The notes below the pieces were generated by a model. That model was not told the origin of the DNA and did not search any database. It saw nothing but the letters and a program-made list of their open reading frames with translations. From contig CAZYLK010000200.1 of assembly GCA_964648365.1 (NCBI GenBank), forward strand, positions 1 through 10,742: a stretch of DNA of 10,742 nt, written 5' to 3'. Positions 6,269 through 10,742 of this stretch are shown here, piece after piece. Position 1 is the stretch's first letter, and every line of letters begins with the position of its first letter. Position numbers and translations under genes: made by a program. The stretch is from SURF-32 sp964648365 (GTDB lineage Bacteria; Planctomycetota; Phycisphaerae; UBA1845).

Positions 6269-7048
6269 ATGGTGCGGACTGCGGGTGAACTCCGTTGGAG
6301 CGGTCACGATCCTGCACGCCGGCGGGCGTTCAACATGCTCGAGCTGCTGGTGATCATCGCGATCATCGCGCTGCTGATGGCGATCCTGCTGCCGTCGATG
6401 CGGAAGGCGAAGAGCAGCGCGCGGCAGTTGATCTGCGCCCAGAACCTGCGTCAGTGGAGCATCGCGTGGCAGATGTATCGCGATGAGTACAACGACTACC
6501 TCGCGACGGAGGGCACCTACCTGGAGATCGACAAGCCCTACACGTGGTTCACGGTGCTGCCGCCCTATCTGGACATGCCTCCGTACACCGAGTTCGAGCG
6601 CCGCGGACAGTACATCGTCGAACTGCCAAACGTTCACACCTGGATCTGCCCGGAGAAAAACCTTCAGGACACGACCGTCAGCGACTCCGGTAAGAACCAG
6701 TTTCACTACACGATGAACCGCGTGCTTGACGGAACGGGCAGCGAGGATGGGGGCTACGTCACACCCGGCTTTCCCGACATGGGCGAGAAGCCCATTCCGG
6801 CTCGGATGTATCAGCGGCAGCGCAACCGGACGGTGCTGATGTTCGACACCGTACCCAACCAGCCGAACAGTGATCCGCGAGCCGCGAGCCGCTTCCACGA
6901 CGGCGGCGCGAACGTCCTGTTCCTTTCTGGAGCCGTGGAGTGGTTTCACGTCACGCGGTTCGTCACCGACGGCGACTGGCGCAACGGCGACATCATCTGG
7001 GATGATCCCGATCTTTACTGGGGGTATACTCCGATCGAGGGTCGCTGA
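6269..7048 (+). CDS. Prepilin-type (type II secretion G-like) protein
   Basis: Predicted 259 residues from an ATG preceded by GGGAGG seven bases upstream. The N-terminus has the class III signal layout: a short polar leader ending RRRA, then FNMLELLVIIAIIALLMAIL and LPSMRKAK, with the conserved Glu at +5 (residue 25). The residue before the cleavage point is Ala20 rather than the usual Gly. After the long N-terminal helix (CAQNLRQWSIAWQMYRDEYN) comes a globular domain with a Trp/Tyr-rich middle. Near residue 208 lies SRFHDGGANVLFLSGAVEWF, similar to the H-x9-DG segment found at the end of many planctomycete pseudopilin-like proteins. Such proteins occur in many copies in Planctomycetota, and few have known roles; it may be a minor pseudopilin or a membrane-tethered surface protein. 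No secretion ATPase or prepilin peptidase gene is nearby. Confidence 0.88.
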   Translation: MVRTAGELRWSGHDPARRRAFNMLELLVIIAIIALLMAILLPSMRKAKSSARQLICAQNLRQWSIAWQMYRDEYNDYLATEGTYLEIDKPYTWFTVLPPYLDMPPYTEFERRGQYIVELPNVHTWICPEKNLQDTTVSDSGKNQFHYTMNRVLDGTGSEDGGYVTPGFPDMGEKPIPARMYQRQRNRTVLMFDTVPNQPNSDPRAASRFHDGGANVLFLSGAVEWFHVTRFVTDGDWRNGDIIWDDPDLYWGYTPIEGR

Positions 7049-7144
7049 GCGCGGCGCCTCAGCCGGCGGTCACCCGTGTCCCCTGCGACGCGGCGCGGCC
7101 GGTATCGAGTCGCTCCGGCCGGAAACGCACCAGAGGGGAAGCGG

Positions 7145-7633
7145 TTGATCATCGGGCTTCTTTCAGACAGCCACGGTTATTGCGAGCCCGTGCGGCGGGC
7201 GCTGCGCCAGTTCGATCAGATGGGCGCCGAACACCTGATTCACTGCGGCGACGTAGGCGGCATGGACGTCTTCGACCTGCTGGCAGGGCGATCCTGCACT
7301 TTCGTCTGGGGCAATTGTGATGATCCCGATCCGGCGCTGGAACGATACGTCTGTGGACTGGGGCTGCCGCTCCCGCAGGAGACGCCGGTTATTGTGACGC
7401 TGGCGGGCAGGACGCTGGCAGTCTTCCACGGACACGAACGCGCCTTCAGCGCGGCGCTGCGCCGACCGCGAAGCGATTACATTCTCCACGGCCACACACA
7501 CCTGCGACGTGACGAACGCATCGGAAGCGTCCGAGTGATCAACCCTGGCGCGCTGCACCGCGCGCGGCCGCTGTCCGCAGCGACGCTCGATCTGGCAACC
7601 GGCGCAGTCACGTTCCACGACATCACGCCCTGA
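7145..7633 (+). CDS. YfcE/MJ0936-type metallophosphoesterase
   Basis: Predicted 162 residues from a TTG at 7145, with AGAGGGG about six bases upstream. The resulting N-terminus (M)IIGLLSDSHG fits the family exactly, whereas the upstream GTG at 7076 adds 23 residues with no family likeness. The metal-binding motifs appear in order: D8-x-H10 (SDSHG), GD at 35-36 (HCGDVGG), GN at 56-57 (WGNCDD), H97 (FHGHE) and H117-x-H119 (LHGHTH), then VRVINPGAL near 129-137. This is the single-domain calcineurin-like phosphoesterase fold (Metallophos_2), with two metals expected and phosphodiesterase activity shown for relatives; the true substrate is unknown. All ligands are intact, so it should be active. 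It lies 96 bases after the pseudopilin gene on the same strand and may be co-transcribed, though no functional link is evident. Confidence 0.92.
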   Translation: MIIGLLSDSHGYCEPVRRALRQFDQMGAEHLIHCGDVGGMDVFDLLAGRSCTFVWGNCDDPDPALERYVCGLGLPLPQETPVIVTLAGRTLAVFHGHERAFSAALRRPRSDYILHGHTHLRRDERIGSVRVINPGALHRARPLSAATLDLATGAVTFHDITP

Positions 7634-7937
7634 ATCGTCGTCACGGCCGGCGTGCGACTGCCCGCAGCGACGGGGGATACAGAATCAGACAATCGCACAC
7701 CACGACGCGCGTCAACGGCGATGCACGCGGCCGCGGTGCGGGTTGGGCGTTCGCACCGGTGCGGTCGCGAAACCGTCGCCGACGGTTGCATGCGCAGCCG
7801 GACGGCGTGCGCGGCCGATAGAAACGCTGCGCCGGCGCCGCCCGGCTTGACTGGCCACCCGGTGCAAACGTACCGTTAGTGGCGTTGGCGCGTTGGAGGC
7901 AGAGAATCCCTTTTGTCTTTGCGCAGGAGTACCCCCC
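7634..7937. other. Intergenic region of about 300 bases with short palindromes
   Basis: No gene is supported here. It holds a palindrome at 7752-7763 (CGCACCGGTGCG), a seven-base stem with a three-base loop at 7771-7787 (AACCGTC-gcc-GACGGTT), a palindrome at 7829-7838, and a candidate promoter at 7847-7876. None of the hairpins has a T-run, so a standard intrinsic terminator for the phosphoesterase gene is not visible. The remainder shows nothing I can name. Confidence 0.5.
7847..7876 (+). promoter_or_regulatory. Candidate promoter for the beta-propeller lipoprotein gene
   Basis: TTGACT (7847-7852) matches five of six bases of the -35 consensus. After an 18-base spacer, TACCGT (7871-7876) matches three of six of the -10 box. 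Transcription would start near 7883, about 55 bases before the GTG at 7938. Confidence 0.4.
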
Positions 7938-10385
7938 GTGAGGATGCATGCATTGTGGATGGCCGCCGGCCTGATGGTGCTGGTCGGCTGTACCTTGAAC
8001 CCCGCACCGCCCGACGGCGACCCCAAGTCGGTCGAACTGGCGCGCTTCGGCTCCGACCAGGAACTGGTGGACTACTTCCGAGGTCAGGTTGTGCGGCGCA
8101 ACGCGCAGTATGCGAACTTCGGTCGCGGGATCGAGGAAGGCGACGGCGCCGTGGTGGATCTGGGCGACGGCGAAGCCGCACCGGAAGCGCCGAGCGGCAA
8201 CGACTCGGGCTTCAGCGGCGGCGAGGGCGGCGGAAGCGGTGACGAAGACACGGGCCACTCCGGAACGACGATTCAGGAAGAAGGCGTTGACGAATCCGAT
8301 GTAATCAAGACCGACGGAACCTACCTCTACCTGATCGACGACTCGCAATACGAGCGCTCGATTGTCCGCATCGTGAAGATGGACGATCCGGCGAACATGG
8401 CCATCGTCGGCAGCATTGAACTGAACGGCGCCGGGCGTGATCTGTACCTGATCGGCGACCGCCTGGTGGCGCTGACCGCGACGTACGGCGGCTTCTACTA
8501 TTCGGACGGCTTCGCGGTGGGCGGGCCGGACATCGCGTTCGACGACATGGGCATCGAACCGGCGCCGGGCATCATCCCGGAACTGGAGCGACCCAAGACG
8601 ATCGTCAGCGTCATCGACGTGACCGATCGCAACAACCCGGCGATCGAGACGAGCGCTTCGTTCGAGGGCAACAATATCTCCAGCCGCATGATCAGCGGCG
8701 TGCTGCACCTGGTTGTGGCCAACTACCCGCAGTACTACTTCGACATCCTGCCGCTGGGCACGGACGAAGTGGAGTCGGTGGAGATGACGGCCGACGCGCT
8801 GCTGCCGGACTTCGAGACCACCGGCCCGGACGGCGAGACACGCACCGGCAACCTGGTCGCGGCCGGCTCGGTGTATCACCCGGTGGCCGAGGACGGCTTC
8901 GGCATGGTGACGCTGATCAGCATGGATGTGACGGCGGGCGGCGAGTTTGAATCGCTCGGCGTGCTGGCGCAACCCGGCCTGGTGTACGCGTCGACCGACG
9001 CGATCTACATGACCGACACACAGTATGACTTCACCGGCGAGATGCGCGAGACGACGGACCTCTACAAGTTCGCCTTGGGCGAGGACGGCGTGACGCTGAC
9101 CGCGTCCGGCCAGGTGCCCGGTCGCGTGCTGAATCAGTACTCGATGAGCGAGTACGAGGGGCGGCTGCGCATCGCCACCACGGTCGGAGCGACGTTCGAC
9201 GAGAACGGCGAGAGCGAGTCGAGCAACAACGTGTACGTGCTGGAGCAGGCCGAAGACGCGCTGGCGGTCGTCGGCAGCATCGAAGGCATCGCCCCCGGCG
9301 AGACGATCCAATCGGCCCGCTTCGTGGGCAACCGCGGCTTCGTGGTCACGTTCGAGCAGATCGACCCGCTGTTTACGCTGGACCTGTCCGAACCGACGAA
9401 CCCGGTGGTCGTCGGCGAGCTGAAGGTGCCCGGCTTCTCGACGTACATCGTGCCGATGGACGAAAACCACCTGCTGACGGTGGGTCAGTACATTCCCGAG
9501 AACGGCTTCGGCTGGGGCGTGCAACTGTCGATCTTCGACATCACCGACTTCGCCAATCCGGCGCTGCTGCACAGTGAAGTGGTCGGCGACGGCGAGGGTT
9601 ATTCCGAGGCGCTGTGGAACCCGAAGGCGTTTACGTGGTTCGCCGAGCGCGGCCTGGTCGCGCTGCCGATCACGATCTACGGCGGGTTTGAGGGCGGCGG
9701 TTTCATTGACGGCGGCTTTGACGGCGGCGGTTTCGTCGACGGCGGCGAGGGCGGCTTTGAAGTCCCGCCGTTCGAGGGCGGCGACTTGCCGATGGAAGAT
9801 CCGGACGGAAGGGTCGAAGAGGGCGACAGCGGCGACGGTGAAGAGCCCGCCGAGCCGCCGATGATCGAAGACCCCGACGGCGGGGACGAGCCGCTGATCG
9901 ACCCGTTCCCCTATATGCAGGACTACTTCGAGGGCGTGGCGTTCTACCGTGTCTCGACGGACGGCGGCTTCGAGTCGCTGGGAACGATCAGCACGCAGAC
10001 GATCAGCCTGTATTACTACAACTCGTTCATGCGGGGCCTGTTCATCGGCGACAACGCTTTCGCCGTGTCGAATCAGGTGATCCGCGGCGCGCCGCTCGAC
10101 GCCATCGAGGAAGCGCCGTACGAACTGTACCTCGTCGAGCAGGCGCCGGAGCGGCCGATCCCCGAGATCGACATGATGATCGACATCATGATCAAGGAGT
10201 TCGGCATCGAGATCGAGGATGAAGGGCAGTTGGAACTGCTCCGCGCCGAGTTGTACGCCGCGATCGAGGAGTACATCATGCAGCAGTACGGCGGCGAGGT
10301 TGAAGGGGGCATCGAGTCGCTGCCGCCCGAGTTCTGGGAGATGCTCTTCCGGCAGTTCGGAGGCATGATGCCGGGCGATCGCTGA
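7938..10385 (+). CDS. Beta-propeller domain lipoprotein (PF09826-like)
   Basis: Predicted 815 residues from the GTG at 7938, chosen because GGAG at 7926-7929 lies eight bases upstream and the product then begins with a lipoprotein signal: MRMHALWMAAGLMVLVGC, lipobox LVGC, with Cys18 as the lipid-bearing residue. It should be exported and membrane-anchored. After a Gly/Ser/Asp-rich linker, TTIQEEGVDESDVIKTDGTY (from about 109) is the hallmark opening of the secreted beta-propeller family PF09826 (usual form 'TNvQveGVDEaDivKTDG'). Blade-like repeats follow (IVRIVKMDDP, TIVSVIDVTDRNNP, LDLSEPTNPVVVGELKVPGF, LSIFDITDFANPALL). A Gly/Phe/Asp-rich insert at about 582-657 interrupts the propeller, after which a blade resumes (VAFYRVSTDGGFESLGTIST). 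The acidic C-terminal tail (IDMMIDIMIKEFGIEIEDEG) looks helical. Family function is unknown. It appears to be a single-gene unit with its own promoter and terminator. Confidence 0.93.
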   Translation: MRMHALWMAAGLMVLVGCTLNPAPPDGDPKSVELARFGSDQELVDYFRGQVVRRNAQYANFGRGIEEGDGAVVDLGDGEAAPEAPSGNDSGFSGGEGGGSGDEDTGHSGTTIQEEGVDESDVIKTDGTYLYLIDDSQYERSIVRIVKMDDPANMAIVGSIELNGAGRDLYLIGDRLVALTATYGGFYYSDGFAVGGPDIAFDDMGIEPAPGIIPELERPKTIVSVIDVTDRNNPAIETSASFEGNNISSRMISGVLHLVVANYPQYYFDILPLGTDEVESVEMTADALLPDFETTGPDGETRTGNLVAAGSVYHPVAEDGFGMVTLISMDVTAGGEFESLGVLAQPGLVYASTDAIYMTDTQYDFTGEMRETTDLYKFALGEDGVTLTASGQVPGRVLNQYSMSEYEGRLRIATTVGATFDENGESESSNNVYVLEQAEDALAVVGSIEGIAPGETIQSARFVGNRGFVVTFEQIDPLFTLDLSEPTNPVVVGELKVPGFSTYIVPMDENHLLTVGQYIPENGFGWGVQLSIFDITDFANPALLHSEVVGDGEGYSEALWNPKAFTWFAERGLVALPITIYGGFEGGGFIDGGFDGGGFVDGGEGGFEVPPFEGGDLPMEDPDGRVEEGDSGDGEEPAEPPMIEDPDGGDEPLIDPFPYMQDYFEGVAFYRVSTDGGFESLGTISTQTISLYYYNSFMRGLFIGDNAFAVSNQVIRGAPLDAIEEAPYELYLVEQAPERPIPEIDMMIDIMIKEFGIEIEDEGQLELLRAELYAAIEEYIMQQYGGEVEGGIESLPPEFWEMLFRQFGGMMPGDR
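9681..9910 (+). repeat. Imperfect Gly/Phe/Asp-rich coding repeat inside the beta-propeller gene
   Basis: The region encodes repeated units of the form G-G-F-x-G/D-G (GGFEGGGFIDGGFDGGGFVD, then GGEGGFEVPPFEGGDLP), followed by Asp/Glu/Pro-rich sequence (MEDPDGRVEEGD, MIEDPDGGDEP). At the DNA level the motif GGCGG-TTT recurs several times between 9681 and 9775. It is probably a flexible loop between blades; calcium binding by the Asp/Gly-rich part is possible but no exact EF-hand or RTX nonapeptide is present. Confidence 0.6.
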
Positions 10386-10394
10386 TCCGATCCG

Positions 10395-10412
10395 CGACGG
10401 CTAACACCGTCG
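10395..10412 (+). other. Hairpin just after the lipoprotein stop codon
   Basis: CGACGG (10395-10400) and CCGTCG (10407-10412) form a six-base stem around the loop CTAACA. There is no T-run after it. It lies upstream of the strong terminator and could protect the mRNA 3' end or be incidental. Confidence 0.4.
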
Positions 10413-10443
10413 CCGCGAGTCGAGCAATCAAGTTCATTCTGAT

Positions 10444-10480
10444 GCCCGCCGAACGCGTTCGGCGGGCTTTCTTGTTTTTC
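10444..10480 (+). terminator. Rho-independent terminator after the lipoprotein gene
   Basis: Positions 10444-10467 are a fully self-complementary 24-base palindrome (left arm GCCCGCCGAACG, right arm CGTTCGGCGGGC), followed at once by TTTCTTGTTTTTC. The stem is very GC-rich and the T-tract is on the plus strand only, so it should stop plus-strand transcription from the lipoprotein gene but not transcription from the right. Confidence 0.9.
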
Positions 10481-10489
10481 TTCGGAGCC

Positions 10490-10610
10490 TGTTGCGCCCT
10501 TTCAGGGCCTGTCGGATACAATGCCGCCCCATACCCAGGGCGGCGCTGCGCTCTGCCCTGGGCTGTGATGTTGCGGCCCCTTCCGGGCGGTGCTTCCCGC
10601 CGGGAAGCTG
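10490..10610. repeat. Cluster of hairpins, likely a dispersed (REP-like) repeat
   Basis: Four closely spaced inverted repeats: GCCCT-ttc-AGGGC (10496-10508); CCCAGGGC ... GCCCTGGG (10534-10541 with 10555-10562, 13-base loop); GCCC ... GGGC (10576-10579 with 10585-10588); and GCTTCCC-gcc-GGGAAGC (10592-10608). The segment is non-coding in appearance, and both strands give short basic frames. From memory, blocks of this kind ('gccctttcagggc ... cccagggcggcgctgcgctc') recur many times in planctomycete genomes and are often mis-annotated as small proteins. Only one copy is in this window, so the repeat status is not shown here. Confidence 0.5.
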
Positions 10611-10641
10611 GGCGCATCGGCATTCGCGTCGACGCCAGCGA

Positions 10642-10742
10642 CTATTCACCGGTAAACGTGCCGACCTCGACCGGGATCACCGACTCCGGCGTGCGCCCCT
10701 CGAAGAAGTCGTGAATCGCTGCGACCGTGAGCTTGCCGATCT
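10642..10742 (-). CDS. C-terminus of a minus-strand gene, possibly a periplasmic substrate-binding protein
   Basis: The frame enters from the right edge and ends at a TAG at 10644-10642, leaving 32 residues: IGKLTVAAIHDFFEGRTPES followed by VIPVEVGTFTGE. The pattern (a helix, then 'f.eGr.pesvIPVevgtfT') resembles the end of sugar-binding proteins or LacI-type sensor domains (Peripla_BP_4 type), where a last helix leads to 'G..p..i.vpv..vt'. The fragment is too short for a firm assignment. It is convergent with the lipoprotein gene, with the terminator and hairpin cluster between them. Confidence 0.5.
   Translation of the reverse strand, partial: IGKLTVAAIHDFFEGRTPESVIPVEVGTFTGE

Noticed and set aside
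6209..6949. 246-codon minus-strand frame opposite the pseudopilin gene
   Set aside because: Antisense to a clear prepilin-type protein with a strong ribosome site.
7641..9572. 643-codon open frame on the minus strand opposite the lipoprotein gene
   Set aside because: Arg/His/Val-rich sequence typical of an antisense shadow; the plus strand has a ribosome site, a lipoprotein signal and recognisable family motifs.
10444..10467. Bidirectional terminator between the convergent genes
   Set aside because: The minus-strand side lacks a T-tract after the stem (the plus strand just before 10444 is not A-rich), so only plus-direction termination is supported.
10276..10649. Small basic minus-strand frames over the terminator and hairpin cluster
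   Set aside because: They run through the terminator and the inverted repeats and overlap the lipoprotein 3' end. Such peptides are typical mis-annotations of repeat elements.

Overview
The window is GC-rich, gene-dense bacterial DNA. The best guess is a member of the Planctomycetota, possibly Phycisphaerae-like. The clues are a type II secretion-like pseudopilin with a large C-terminal domain, a secreted acidic beta-propeller lipoprotein, a DUF502 protein with a large insert, and a hairpin repeat of a kind I associate with planctomycete genomes. This is inferred from gene content; there is no rRNA or other strong marker.

Positions 1-5434 hold a run of seven minus-strand genes, read from right to left: a DUF502 membrane protein, short-form hpf, a PtsN-like EIIA, HPr (ptsH), enzyme I (ptsI), a DUF2344 (TIGR03936, radical SAM-linked) protein, and the basic, low-complexity N-terminus of a protein cut by the window edge. 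By context that last protein is perhaps RNase E/G. The three PTS proteins form a complete phosphate relay (EI to HPr to EIIA), but no EIIB/EIIC transporter is present. This suggests a regulatory, PTSNtr-like relay placed next to ribosome hibernation and, possibly, RNA turnover.

Positions 5525-10385 hold four plus-strand genes that diverge from the first cluster: a membrane-anchored protein of unknown function, a prepilin-type protein, a YfcE/MJ0936-type metallophosphoesterase that appears to start at TTG, and an 815-residue lipoprotein with a PF09826-type beta-propeller. Candidate promoters precede the first, second and fourth. A strong intrinsic terminator with a fully palindromic 24-base stem region follows the lipoprotein.

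Positions 10490-10610 hold a compact cluster of hairpins, likely a dispersed repeat. The window ends in the C-terminus of a minus-strand gene, possibly a periplasmic sugar-binding protein. No tRNA, rRNA, CRISPR array, insertion sequence or prophage gene was seen. Long open frames opposite ptsI and the lipoprotein are judged to be high-GC shadows.
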